From NCBI GenBank assembly GCA_040385245.1, contig JAZKHT010000006.1:62001-126000 (forward strand): DNA of 64,000 nt, read 5' to 3'. The stretch's first letter is position 1, and each line of letters begins with the position of its first letter. This stretch comes from JAZKHT01 sp040385245. GTDB lineage: Bacteria; Pseudomonadota; Alphaproteobacteria; Rhodobacterales; Rhodobacteraceae. Under the pieces are notes generated by a model that did no database searches, had not been told where the DNA came from, and saw only the letters and a program-made list of their open reading frames with translations. Of the stretch, positions 41,789-50,399 are shown in pieces. The position numbers were made by a program, and so were the translations under genes.

Positions 41789-41839
41789 GGGCGCGCGGCG
41801 CGGCATCCCCGCGCCCCACCCTTGAAGGGGGTTTAGACG

Positions 41840-43051
41840 ATGATGGACGGCAGCTTTGACGACGCGCTGACAGGCGAACAGAAGATCCGCAACTTCAACA
41901 TCAACTTCGGCCCGCAGCACCCTGCGGCCCATGGTGTTTTGCGCCTTGTGCTGGAACTGGACGGCGAGATCGTCGAACGCTGCGATCCGCATATCGGCCT
42001 GCTGCACCGTGGCACCGAAAAGCTGATGGAAAGCCGGACCTACCTGCAAAACCTGCCCTATTTCGACCGGCTGGATTATGTGGCCCCGATGAACCAGGAA
42101 CATGCCTGGTGTCTGGCCATCGAACGGCTGACCGGCACGGTCGTGCCGCGCCGCGCCAGCCTGATCCGGGTGCTGTTCTGCGAGATCGGCCGCATCCTGA
42201 ACCACCTTCTGAACGTCACCACGCAGGCGATGGACGTCGGCGCGTTGACCCCGCCGCTTTGGGGGTTTGAAGAGCGTGAAAAGCTGATGGTGTTCTATGA
42301 ACGCGCATCCGGAGCGCGTCTGCACGCCGCCTATTTCCGCCCCGGTGGCGTGCATCAGGACCTGACGCCCGCGCTGATCGACGATATCGACGTCTGGGCC
42401 GATGAGTTCATGCCCGTTCTGGACGATATCGATGGGCTGCTGACCGAAAACCGCATCTTTAAACAGCGCAATGCCGACATCGGCGTTGTGACCGAAGACG
42501 ACATCCAGAAATGGGGCTTTTCGGGCGTCATGGTGCGCGGGTCTGGTCTGGCATGGGATTTGCGCCGTAGCCAACCCTATGAATGCTATGACGAATTCGA
42601 CTTCATGATCCCGATTGGCAAGAACGGCGATTGCTATGACCGCTACCTGTGCCGGATGCAGGAAATGCGCGAGTCGATCAAGATCATCAAGCAGGCCATC
42701 GCCAAGCTGCGCGTCGAAAAGGGCGATATTCTTGCGCGCGGCAAGATCACGCCGCCGTCGCGCGGCGACATGAAAACCTCGATGGAGGCGTTGATCCATC
42801 ACTTCAAGTTGTACACCGAAGGCTTCCACGTCCCCGCGGGCGAGGTTTATGCCGCGGTCGAGGCACCCAAGGGTGAATTCGGCGTCTATCTGGTTGCCGA
42901 CGGCACCAACAAACCCTACCGCGCCAAGATCCGCGCGCCGGGATATCTGCACCTGCAAGCCATGGATTACATATGCAAGGGGCATCAGCTTGCTGACGTC
43001 TCTGCCATCATCGGCACGATGGACATCGTGTTCGGGGAGGTCGACCGCTAA
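41840..43051 (+). CDS. nuoD: NADH-quinone oxidoreductase subunit D
   Basis: NuoD (49-kDa subunit), 403 residues, forms the quinone pocket with NuoB. NINFGPQHPAAHGVLRL gives the quinone-binding His, HIGLLHRGTEKL the paired region, and the end DIVFGEVDR is conserved. The TAA overlaps the nuoE ATG by one base. Complete. Confidence 0.97.
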   Translation: MMDGSFDDALTGEQKIRNFNINFGPQHPAAHGVLRLVLELDGEIVERCDPHIGLLHRGTEKLMESRTYLQNLPYFDRLDYVAPMNQEHAWCLAIERLTGTVVPRRASLIRVLFCEIGRILNHLLNVTTQAMDVGALTPPLWGFEEREKLMVFYERASGARLHAAYFRPGGVHQDLTPALIDDIDVWADEFMPVLDDIDGLLTENRIFKQRNADIGVVTEDDIQKWGFSGVMVRGSGLAWDLRRSQPYECYDEFDFMIPIGKNGDCYDRYLCRMQEMRESIKIIKQAIAKLRVEKGDILARGKITPPSRGDMKTSMEALIHHFKLYTEGFHVPAGEVYAAVEAPKGEFGVYLVADGTNKPYRAKIRAPGYLHLQAMDYICKGHQLADVSAIIGTMDIVFGEVDR

Positions 43052-44142
43052 TGCTTCGCCGTCTTCACAAAGACCAACCTGCGTCCTTCGCCTTTACCCC
43101 GGCGAACCTTGAATGGGCGCGGGGCCAGATCTCGAAATACCCCGAGGGCCGTCAGGCCTCGGCCATCATACCGCTGCTGTGGCGCGCGCAGGAACAAGAG
43201 GGCTGGTTGTCCCGGCCCGCGATCGAACATGTCTGCGACATGCTGGGTCTGGCCTATATCCGCGGGCTTGAGGTGGCGACGTTCTACTTCATGTTCCAGT
43301 TGCAACCCGTTGGTTCCATTGCCCATGTTCAGATTTGCGGCACTACGTCCTGCATGATCTGCGGCGCAGAAGAGTTGATCAAGGTCTGCAAGGAAATGAT
43401 CGCGCCCGGCGCCCATCAGGTGTCGGCCGACGGCAAGTTTTCCTGGGAAGAGGTAGAATGCATGGGCGCCTGCGCCAATGCGCCGATGGCCCAGATCGGC
43501 AAGGACTATTATGAAGACCTGACGCCGGAAAAGCTGCGCGACCTGATCGCCCGCTTTTCCAAGGGCGAGGTGCCAGTGCCCGGCCCGCAGAACGGCCGTT
43601 ATGCCGCCGAACCGCTGTCGGGTCTGACCAGCCTGAAGGATTTTGAAACGGGCCGTCAGCAATACAACGCCTCGGCCCAGGCCGCCGTTGATATCGGCGA
43701 CACCGTCAAGCGCATCGACGGCACCGAGGTACCGATCCTGATGCCGTGGCTGGGCAAAGTGAAAGCGGCGGCCAAGGTCGCGGTCCCGTTCGTTGCCGCC
43801 GCTGCCGTGGCCGTGGCAGCAGGGGCCGCCGTCGCCGCCGCGACCAAGGGCGACGCAGGCACGCAGCCCACCGCCCTGACCGGCCCGCGCAATGGCACGG
43901 CGGACCCGCTGCAAACCATCGAAGGCATTGGCCCTGCGTTGGAAAAGCTGTGCCACGATCTTGGCATCTATCACTTTGACCAGATTGCTGGCTGGGGGCC
44001 TGCCGAGATCGCCTGGATGGATGGGAACCTGAAAGGGTTCAAGGGCCGCGTCACCCGCGACAGATGGGTGGCACAGGCAAAACTGATCGGCGAGGTGGGA
44101 ATCCCCGAATTCCTGCGCCGCGCCAAGATCAACGACTACTAG
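43051..44142 (+). CDS. nuoE: NADH-quinone oxidoreductase subunit E with C-terminal helix-hairpin-helix extension
   Basis: NuoE of 363 residues, about twice the usual length. Residues 1-180 are the thioredoxin-like [2Fe-2S] subunit, with ligands in CGTTSCMICG and ECMGACANAP. After a linker there is an Ala/Val-rich stretch (about 245-270, AAAAVAVAAGAAVAAATKG) and a C-terminal domain with a helix-hairpin-helix motif (LQTIEGIGPALEKLCHDLGI, then WGPAEIAWMD). Such extensions occur in Rhodobacterales NuoE; their role is unknown. The Ala-rich segment is hydrophobic enough to touch the membrane. Confidence 0.94.
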   Translation: MLRRLHKDQPASFAFTPANLEWARGQISKYPEGRQASAIIPLLWRAQEQEGWLSRPAIEHVCDMLGLAYIRGLEVATFYFMFQLQPVGSIAHVQICGTTSCMICGAEELIKVCKEMIAPGAHQVSADGKFSWEEVECMGACANAPMAQIGKDYYEDLTPEKLRDLIARFSKGEVPVPGPQNGRYAAEPLSGLTSLKDFETGRQQYNASAQAAVDIGDTVKRIDGTEVPILMPWLGKVKAAAKVAVPFVAAAAVAVAAGAAVAAATKGDAGTQPTALTGPRNGTADPLQTIEGIGPALEKLCHDLGIYHFDQIAGWGPAEIAWMDGNLKGFKGRVTRDRWVAQAKLIGEVGIPEFLRRAKINDY

Positions 44143-44151
44143 GGGACCGAC

Positions 44152-44373
44152 ATGCGCCCCGACCCCAAGGACATGGCCTCGGCAGCACAGGCGCGATTGA
44201 TCGCCTTTGTGATCGCCGGAACCATGATCCTGTGGATGGGCGCGCAGTGGCTGGGCGGGCAGATGGGCTGGCAAACCCGTTTCGTCTTTCTGTTCGACCT
44301 TGCCGCCTTGGCCGCGTTCTTTTGGGCGCTGGTCGCAACGTATCGGATCTGGCGGAAACGTCAGAACAATTGA
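44152..44373 (+). CDS. DUF5337-like small membrane protein in the nuo operon
   Basis: A 73-residue protein with two membrane segments (LIAFVIAGTMILWMGAQWLG and FLFDLAALAAFFWALVAT), a charged N terminus (MRPDPKDMASAAQAR) and a basic C terminus (RIWRKRQNN). It fits DUF5337, a family of Rhodobacterales nuo operons. It sits 9 nt after nuoE and 10 nt before nuoF. It may be an accessory or assembly subunit of complex I; this is inference from position. Confidence 0.8.
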   Translation: MRPDPKDMASAAQARLIAFVIAGTMILWMGAQWLGGQMGWQTRFVFLFDLAALAAFFWALVATYRIWRKRQNN

Positions 44374-44383
44374 GGGGCAAGAC

Positions 44384-45679
44384 ATGCTCAAGGATCAGGA
44401 CCGTATCTTCACCAACCTGTACGGGATGCACGACCGCTCCCTTGCGGGGGCGAAGAAGCGTGGGCATTGGAACGGCACGGCGGAAATCATCGCCCGTGGC
44501 CGGGATACCCTGATCGAGCAGGTCAAGGCATCCGGTCTGCGTGGCCGCGGCGGGGCAGGGTTCCCAACCGGGTTGAAGTGGTCTTTCATGCCCAAACAGT
44601 CGGACGGTCGCCCATCCTATCTGGTGGTCAATGCCGACGAATCCGAACCCGGCACCTGCAAAGACCGCGAGATCATGCGCCACGATCCGCACACATTGAT
44701 CGAAGGCTGCCTGATCGCGTCTTTCGCCATGCAGGCCAATACCTGCTACATCTACATCCGTGGCGAATACATCCGCGAGCGCGAGGCGCTGCAGGCGGCC
44801 ATCGACGAATGTTATGACGCAGGGCTTTTGGGCAAGAACGCCGCGAAATCGGGCTGGGATTTCGATCTCTACCTGCACCACGGCGCGGGCGCCTATATCT
44901 GCGGCGAAGAAACCGCCTTGCTGGAAAGCCTAGAAGGCAAAAAGGGCATGCCCCGGATGAAACCGCCGTTCCCGGCAGGGTCGGGCCTGTATGGCTGCCC
45001 GACCACGGTGAACAACGTCGAATCCATCGCCGTCGTCCCCACCATCCTGCGGCGCGGGTCAGAGTGGTTCGCCAGCTTTGGCCGCCCGAACAATGCGGGG
45101 ACCAAGCTGTTTGGCATCTCGGGCCACGTCAACAACCCCTGCGTCGTCGAAGAGGCGATGTCGATCACCCTGCGCGAACTGCTGGACCGTCATTGCGGGG
45201 GGGTGCGTGGCGGGTGGAAGAACATCAAGGCCGTGATCCCCGGCGGATCGTCTGTGCCGATGCTGAATGCCGCGCAATGCGACGATGCGATCATGGATTT
45301 CGACTGGCTGCGCGAACAGCGCTCCGGTCTGGGCACTGCGGCGGTGATCGTGATGGATCAAAGCACGGACGTGATCAAGGCGATCTGGCGGCTGTCCAAA
45401 TTCTACAAGCACGAATCCTGCGGCCAATGCACCCCCTGCCGCGAAGGCACTGGCTGGATGATGCGCGTGATGGACCGTCTGGTGCGCGGCGAGGCCGAGG
45501 TTGAAGAGATCGACATGCTGCTGTCGGTGACCAAGCAGGTCGAAGGCCACACCATCTGCGCGCTTGGCGATGCGGCGGCCTGGCCTGTTCAGGGGCTGAT
45601 CCGGCACTTCCGCGAAGAAATCGAAGACCGCATCAAGGCCAAGCGCACCGGGCGCATGGGCGCGATGGCGGCGGAATAG
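44384..45679 (+). CDS. nuoF: NADH-quinone oxidoreductase subunit F
   Basis: NuoF, 431 residues, binds NADH, FMN and cluster N3. GRGGAGFPTGLKWSF binds NADH/FMN, GAGAYICGEETALLESL completes the flavin site, and ESCGQCTPCREG with HTICALGDAAAWP supplies the four N3 cysteines. ATG at 44384 follows GAGGGG. Confidence 0.97.
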   Translation: MLKDQDRIFTNLYGMHDRSLAGAKKRGHWNGTAEIIARGRDTLIEQVKASGLRGRGGAGFPTGLKWSFMPKQSDGRPSYLVVNADESEPGTCKDREIMRHDPHTLIEGCLIASFAMQANTCYIYIRGEYIREREALQAAIDECYDAGLLGKNAAKSGWDFDLYLHHGAGAYICGEETALLESLEGKKGMPRMKPPFPAGSGLYGCPTTVNNVESIAVVPTILRRGSEWFASFGRPNNAGTKLFGISGHVNNPCVVEEAMSITLRELLDRHCGGVRGGWKNIKAVIPGGSSVPMLNAAQCDDAIMDFDWLREQRSGLGTAAVIVMDQSTDVIKAIWRLSKFYKHESCGQCTPCREGTGWMMRVMDRLVRGEAEVEEIDMLLSVTKQVEGHTICALGDAAAWPVQGLIRHFREEIEDRIKAKRTGRMGAMAAE

Positions 45680-45683
45680 GCAG

Positions 45684-45959
45684 ATGCGGGCAGCCCTTCC
45701 CCTGATCGGCGGCGCACTGGCCCTTGCGGGCTGTGCCGCACCCGTGCCGCAGGTGGCACGGATGCAGACCGTCGATGGCTACACCGCGCAGGCGCGTGGG
45801 GCCGGGCTGGCCGTGATGCGCAACGGTGTGCCCTTTGGCTATGCCGACGGGGCCGAGGCGAAGCGCACGGCGAATGCGATCTGCGGCGGGGCGGTCAACA
45901 GCACCATCCGCGACCGCTTTGACGGCGGCGCGTGGGTGTTCGTGGGGGGCTGCGCATAA
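45684..45959 (+). CDS. Small predicted lipoprotein in the nuo operon
   Basis: A 91-residue protein. The signal peptide ends in a lipobox (GGALALAGC, Cys at 17), so the mature part would be lipid-anchored. The rest has VDGYTAQARGAGLAVMRNG, three more cysteines and a C-terminal GGAWVFVGGCA. No family recognised. It starts 5 nt after nuoF and its TAA overlaps the ATG of the next small ORF. Codon use matches the nuo genes, so it is probably an established operon member. Confidence 0.75.
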   Translation: MRAALPLIGGALALAGCAAPVPQVARMQTVDGYTAQARGAGLAVMRNGVPFGYADGAEAKRTANAICGGAVNSTIRDRFDGGAWVFVGGCA

Positions 45960-46087
45960 TGGCGTTGCACAGCGCACTTGCCCGGTTGGCGCACAGATAT
46001 TCGGACGATCCCGCCTCGCGCGGGTCGCAATGGCACAAAACGCAGGTGTGGACCTTCCACGCATGCACCCGGACGGCGGCGGAGTAA
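45959..46087 (+). CDS. Very small ORF (42 residues) between nuoF and nuoG
   Basis: ATG overlaps the preceding stop (TAATG), and GGGGGG lies 10 nt upstream. The product begins MALHSALARLAHRYSDDPAS and ends TRTAAE; it contains WHKTQVWTFHACT. It is soluble-looking with no known motif. It ends 4 nt before the nuoG ATG, whose GGAG ribosome site lies in its last codons. Coupling on both sides suggests it is translated, either as a protein or as a ribosome relay into nuoG. Function unknown. Confidence 0.55.
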   Translation: MALHSALARLAHRYSDDPASRGSQWHKTQVWTFHACTRTAAE

Positions 46088-46091
46088 GCGG

Positions 46092-48104
46092 ATGTCAAAC
46101 CTTAAGAAACTGATCATCGACGGCATCGAGGTCGAATGTGACCCCGCCCTGACGATCATTCAGGCGGCTGAAATCGCCGGGGTCGAAATCCCGCGCTTTT
46201 GCTATCATGAACGGCTGACCATCGCGGGCAACTGCCGGATGTGTCTGGTTGAGGTGGTGGGTGGCCCGCCAAAGCCTGCCGCATCCTGCGCGATGCAGGT
46301 GCGCGATCTGCGCCCCGGCCCCAATGGCGAACCCGCCGTGGTGAAAACGAACAGCCCGATGGTCAAGCGCGCCCGCGAAGGGGTGATGGAGTTTCTGCTG
46401 ATCAACCACCCGCTGGATTGCCCGATTTGCGATCAGGGCGGCGAGTGTGATCTTCAGGATCAGGCGATGGCCTACGGCGTCGATTTCTCGCGTTACCGCG
46501 AACCGAAACGCGCCAGCGATGACCTGAACCTTGGCCCGCTGGTTGCGACCAAGATGACGCGCTGCATTTCCTGCACCCGCTGCGTGCGGTTCACCACCGA
46601 AGTGGCGGGCATCGCCCAGATGGGCCAGACGGGGCGGGGCGAAGATTCCGAGATCACGACCTATCTGTCGATGATGCTGGACAGCAACCTTCAGGGCAAC
46701 GTCATCGACCTGTGCCCGGTGGGCGCACTGACGTCAAAGCCTTACGCTTTTACCGCGCGGCCGTGGGAACTGACCAAGACCGAATCCATCGACGTGATGG
46801 ACGCGTTGGGATCGAACATCCGCGTCGATACCAAGGGCCGCGAAGTCATGCGCATCCTGCCGCGCAACCATGATGGCGTGAACGAGGAATGGATTTCCGA
46901 CAAGACCCGCTTTGTCTGGGACGGTCTGCGCCGCCAGCGGCTGGACACGCCCTATATCCGCGAGAATGGCCGTCTGCGCAAAGCCGGCTGGGACGAGGCG
47001 CTGGTCGCCGTCGCCGCTGCGATGAAGGGCAAAAGGGTTGCAGGCATCGTCGGTGATCTGGCCCCGGTCGAGGCGGTTTACAGCCTTAAGACGCTGATCC
47101 AAGGGTTTGGCGGCACCGTGGAATCCCGCACCGATGGCGCGCGCCTGCCTGCCGGAAACCGCAGCGCCTATGTCGGCACCGCCCGGATCGAAGATATCGA
47201 CGCGGCCAGGGGCATCTGGATCATCGGGTCCAACCCGCGCGACGAGGCTGCTGTTCTGAACGCGCGCATCCGCAAGGCGTGGCAGTTGGGGGCCGAGGTG
47301 ACGCTGATCGGGCCGGCTGCCGACCTGACCTATGCCTATACCCATGCGGGCACAGACCGCGCGGCACTGGTCAAGGCCGCCAGTGACGCGCAGGCGTTCG
47401 GCAAGCCCGCCGTGGTGATCGTGGGCCAGGGCGCCCTGAACGAGGCGGACGGCGAGGCGGTTCTGGCGCAGGCCATGGCGCTGACCGAAAAGCTGGGCGC
47501 GAAACTGCTGGTGCTGCACACCGCCGCTGCCCGCGTGGGCGCGCTGGACGTAGGGGCGGTCACCGATGGCGGCCTGTCTGCGGCCCTTGACGGGGCCGAG
47601 GTGGTTTACAACCTTGGCGCAGACGAGGTGGAAATCGCCGCCGGTCCGTATGTGATCTATCAGGGCAGCCACGGCGACCGCGGCGCGCACCGCGCCGACA
47701 TCATCCTGCCGGGGGCCGCCTATACAGAAGAAAACGGCCTGTTCGTCAACACTGAAGGGCGCCCGCAGCTGGCCCAACGCGCCGGTTTCGCGCCCGGTGA
47801 GGCCAAGGAAAACTGGGCAATCCTGCGCGCGCTGTCTGCCGAACTGGGCGCGACCCTGCCGTGGGACAGTCTGGCTGGTCTGCGCGCGGCACTGGTCAAG
47901 GCGCACCCGCATCTGGGCCGCATCGACGAGGTTGCGGTGAACGACTGGCAACCGCTGGCCTTGCGCGATCCGGCCAAGGCCGACTTCCGCACAGCGATCC
48001 GCGATTTCTACCTGACCAACGCCATCGCCCGTGCGTCGGCCTTGATGGGCGAGTTGTCGGCGCTGGCCGCAACCCGCGCCAATGCGGCGCTGGCGGCGGA
48101 ATAA
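46092..48104 (+). CDS. nuoG: NADH-quinone oxidoreductase subunit G
   Basis: NuoG, 670 residues, the large iron-sulfur subunit. [2Fe-2S] region: IPRFCYHERLTIAGNCRMC; then DCPICDQGGECDLQDQ and TRCISCTRCVRFTTEVAG for the [4Fe-4S] clusters. The rest is the molybdopterin-oxidoreductase-like domain without Mo. ATG at 46092; the frame upstream belongs to the small ORF in another phase. Confidence 0.97.
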   Translation: MSNLKKLIIDGIEVECDPALTIIQAAEIAGVEIPRFCYHERLTIAGNCRMCLVEVVGGPPKPAASCAMQVRDLRPGPNGEPAVVKTNSPMVKRAREGVMEFLLINHPLDCPICDQGGECDLQDQAMAYGVDFSRYREPKRASDDLNLGPLVATKMTRCISCTRCVRFTTEVAGIAQMGQTGRGEDSEITTYLSMMLDSNLQGNVIDLCPVGALTSKPYAFTARPWELTKTESIDVMDALGSNIRVDTKGREVMRILPRNHDGVNEEWISDKTRFVWDGLRRQRLDTPYIRENGRLRKAGWDEALVAVAAAMKGKRVAGIVGDLAPVEAVYSLKTLIQGFGGTVESRTDGARLPAGNRSAYVGTARIEDIDAARGIWIIGSNPRDEAAVLNARIRKAWQLGAEVTLIGPAADLTYAYTHAGTDRAALVKAASDAQAFGKPAVVIVGQGALNEADGEAVLAQAMALTEKLGAKLLVLHTAAARVGALDVGAVTDGGLSAALDGAEVVYNLGADEVEIAAGPYVIYQGSHGDRGAHRADIILPGAAYTEENGLFVNTEGRPQLAQRAGFAPGEAKENWAILRALSAELGATLPWDSLAGLRAALVKAHPHLGRIDEVAVNDWQPLALRDPAKADFRTAIRDFYLTNAIARASALMGELSALAATRANAALAAE

Positions 48105-48107
48105 GCG

Positions 48108-48527
48108 ATGCGGGCGCCCCTGTCCCTGATCGTCTGCCTGATGGCCGCCCCGGCGGTTCTGACGGCTTGCGCTGCGGGGCCAGAGGTGACATCGCAAGAC
48201 ACCCTCGCCACCAGCGGGGCGGCGCAGTATCAGGGGATCGAGACGATCCTGCTGGACGGCGATCTGGTCAACTTTCGTGTCGCCATGACCGGCGCGCGGG
48301 ACGAATTGGATGTCGAGGCGTATGGCCGGTGTGCGGCGGCGCAATATGCGCTGATCCGCGGGTTCGGTTTCGCCCGGCATGTGCGCACGACAGTGGCACA
48401 AGACGATGATATTTGGCGCGGGGATGCGGTTTACACCATCTCGGCGGCATTGCCGCGCGGGCTGAAAACGATCGACGCCGAAGTGACGGTGCGCGATTGC
48501 GGTGCGCAGCGGATACCAACTGTATGA
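48108..48527 (+). CDS. Predicted lipoprotein/secreted protein between nuoG and nuoH
   Basis: A 139-residue protein with a signal sequence and possible lipobox (APAVLTAC, Cys about 21). The mature part includes GIETILLDGDLVNFRVAM, DELDVEAYGRCAAAQYAL and a C-terminal AEVTVRDCGAQ; two cysteines may pair. No family recognised. It starts 3 nt after nuoG. Like the lipoprotein after nuoF it is an exported protein in an operon for an inner-membrane complex, which is unexpected. Confidence 0.75.
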   Translation: MRAPLSLIVCLMAAPAVLTACAAGPEVTSQDTLATSGAAQYQGIETILLDGDLVNFRVAMTGARDELDVEAYGRCAAAQYALIRGFGFARHVRTTVAQDDDIWRGDAVYTISAALPRGLKTIDAEVTVRDCGAQRIPTV

Positions 48528-48554
48528 CGACCGGTCTGAGGGACGTGAGGAAAC

Positions 48555-49592
48555 ATGGCTGAATTCTTTACAACAGGTCTGGGGACGGCGGTGCTGATCG
48601 CCGCGCAGAGCCTGCTGATCATCGGTTTCGTGATGATCAGCCTTTTGTTTCTTGTCTATGGCGACCGCAAGATCTGGGCGGCGGTGCAGATGCGACGCGG
48701 ACCGAACGTGGTGGGGGCCTTTGGCCTGCTGCAATCGGTGGCTGACGCGCTGAAATACGTCGTCAAGGAAATCGTCGTTCCCGCCGGGGCCGACCGTCCG
48801 GTGTTCTTTCTGGCGCCGATGCTGTCGTTCATCCTTGCCATGCTGGGCTGGGCGGTGATCCCCTTTGCCGATGGCTGGGTTCTGGCCAACATCAACGTGG
48901 CGATCCTGTTCGTCTTTGCCGTCTCGTCACTAGAGGTGTACGGCGTGATCATGGGGGGGTGGGCGTCCAACTCAAAATACCCGTTCCTTGGATCGCTGCG
49001 GTCTGCCGCGCAGATGATCAGCTATGAGGTGTCGCTTGGCCTGATCATCATCGGCATCATCCTGTCGACCGGGTCGATGAACTTTTCGGCAATCGTGGCC
49101 GCACAGGATGGCGATTACGGCCTGCTGAACTGGTACTGGATCCCGCATTTCCCGATGGTGTTCCTGTTCTTCATCAGCGCCTTGGCCGAAACCAACCGCC
49201 CGCCGTTCGACCTGCCCGAGGCTGAATCCGAACTGGTGGCGGGCTTCATGGTCGAATATTCGTCCACGCCCTATCTGTTGTTCATGGCGGGCGAATACAT
49301 CGCGATCTTCCTGATGTGCGCCTTCATGTCGTTGCTGTTCTTTGGCGGCTGGCTGTCGCCCATTCCCGGCCTGCCCGATGGCGCGCTGTGGATGGTGGGC
49401 AAGATGGCGTTCTTCTTCTTCCTCTTCGCCATGGTGAAGGCGATCGTGCCGCGCTACCGCTATGACCAACTGATGCGGATCGGCTGGAAGGTGTTCCTGC
49501 CCCTGTCGCTGGGGTGGGTCGTGATTGTAGCATTCCTTGCGAAATTCGAAGTATTCGGCGGCTTTTGGGCCCGCTGGGCGATTGGGGGATGA
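48555..49592 (+). CDS. nuoH: NADH-quinone oxidoreductase subunit H
   Basis: NuoH, 345 residues, eight membrane segments, links the quinone chamber to the proton-pumping arm. Conserved loops: VQMRRGPNVVGAFGLLQS and AETNRPPFDLPEAESELV. ATG at 48555 has GAGG upstream. Its stop is overlapped by alternative starts of the next small gene. Confidence 0.97.
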   Translation: MAEFFTTGLGTAVLIAAQSLLIIGFVMISLLFLVYGDRKIWAAVQMRRGPNVVGAFGLLQSVADALKYVVKEIVVPAGADRPVFFLAPMLSFILAMLGWAVIPFADGWVLANINVAILFVFAVSSLEVYGVIMGGWASNSKYPFLGSLRSAAQMISYEVSLGLIIIGIILSTGSMNFSAIVAAQDGDYGLLNWYWIPHFPMVFLFFISALAETNRPPFDLPEAESELVAGFMVEYSSTPYLLFMAGEYIAIFLMCAFMSLLFFGGWLSPIPGLPDGALWMVGKMAFFFFLFAMVKAIVPRYRYDQLMRIGWKVFLPLSLGWVVIVAFLAKFEVFGGFWARWAIGG

Positions 49593-49594
49593 TG

Positions 49595-49858
49595 ATGGCT
49601 GGAACACTTGTCTCTCGCTATTGCCTGACCGTTCGAGGCCATAAGCTGGAGCTTTTCCCGATCGACGAGGAAAATTACTCTGTCATCATTGATGGCGACT
49701 ATGAGGCGCCTTTTGCCGGTTTTCGTGCCGCGCATCGGAACGCGGTCAAGCGCTTGGCTGATCGCGACACTTTTTCGGACGAGGTGCGGTCAGCCGCGTC
49801 GGATTTGCAGAATTGGGCAGTAGAATCGGTTGATGTGTTCGACCCGGAGGGAAACTGA
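49595..49858 (+). CDS. Small unknown gene of AT-richer codon use between nuoH and nuoI
   Basis: An 87-residue soluble protein: AGTLVSRYCLTVRGHKLELF, EENYSVIIDGDYEAPFAGF, and an acidic C terminus. Three consecutive ATGs at 49589, 49592 and 49595 follow GGGGG; the third gives the best spacing, the first overlaps the nuoH stop. Compared with neighbours it uses many A/T-ending codons (for example CTT, TTT, GAT, ATT), so it looks recently inserted. The nuoI ribosome site (GGAGGG) is inside its last codons. No family recognised. Confidence 0.65.
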   Translation: MAGTLVSRYCLTVRGHKLELFPIDEENYSVIIDGDYEAPFAGFRAAHRNAVKRLADRDTFSDEVRSAASDLQNWAVESVDVFDPEGN

Positions 49859-49859
49859 A

Positions 49860-50354
49860 ATGGCCAACATCGACTGGACCCGGGCGACGAAGTATTTCTT
49901 CCTGTTCGATTTCATCAAGGGCTTCGGTCTTGGGATGAAGTATTTCTTCGCGCCCAAGGTGACGCTGAACTATCCGCATGAAAAGGGGCCGCTGTCGCCG
50001 CGCTTTCGTGGGGAACATGCGCTGCGCCGCTATCCCAATGGCGAAGAACGCTGCATCGCCTGCAAACTGTGCGAGGCGATCTGCCCTGCGCAGGCGATCA
50101 CCATCGATGCCGAACCCCGCGACGACGGCAGCCGCCGCACCACGCGCTATGACATCGACATGACGAAATGCATCTACTGCGGTTTCTGCCAAGAGGCGTG
50201 CCCGGTCGATGCCATCGTCGAAGGCCCGAACTTCGAATTTTCGACCGAGACGCGGGAAGAGCTGTTCTACAACAAGGACCGCCTGCTGGAAAACGGCGCG
50301 CGGTGGGAAGCCGAGATTGCACGCAACCTGGAAATGGATGCGCCCTACAGATGA
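49860..50354 (+). CDS. nuoI: NADH-quinone oxidoreductase subunit I
   Basis: NuoI, 164 residues, carries clusters N6a and N6b. Two ferredoxin motifs: CIACKLCEAICP and CIYCGFCQEACP. N-terminal amphipathic helix (YFFLFDFIKGFGLGMKYFF) lies on the membrane. ATG at 49860, 1 nt after the stop of the preceding small gene. Confidence 0.97.
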   Translation: MANIDWTRATKYFFLFDFIKGFGLGMKYFFAPKVTLNYPHEKGPLSPRFRGEHALRRYPNGEERCIACKLCEAICPAQAITIDAEPRDDGSRRTTRYDIDMTKCIYCGFCQEACPVDAIVEGPNFEFSTETREELFYNKDRLLENGARWEAEIARNLEMDAPYR

Positions 50355-50399
50355 AACTCCGCGGCGGCGTGTTGCCGCCCGGTCAGGAAACCGAGGCCC

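Noticed and set aside
40619..42985. 788-codon minus-strand frame
   Set aside because: Antisense to nuoB, nuoC and nuoD.
46734..48734. 666-codon minus-strand frame
   Set aside because: Antisense to nuoG and the following gene; no recognisable domain.
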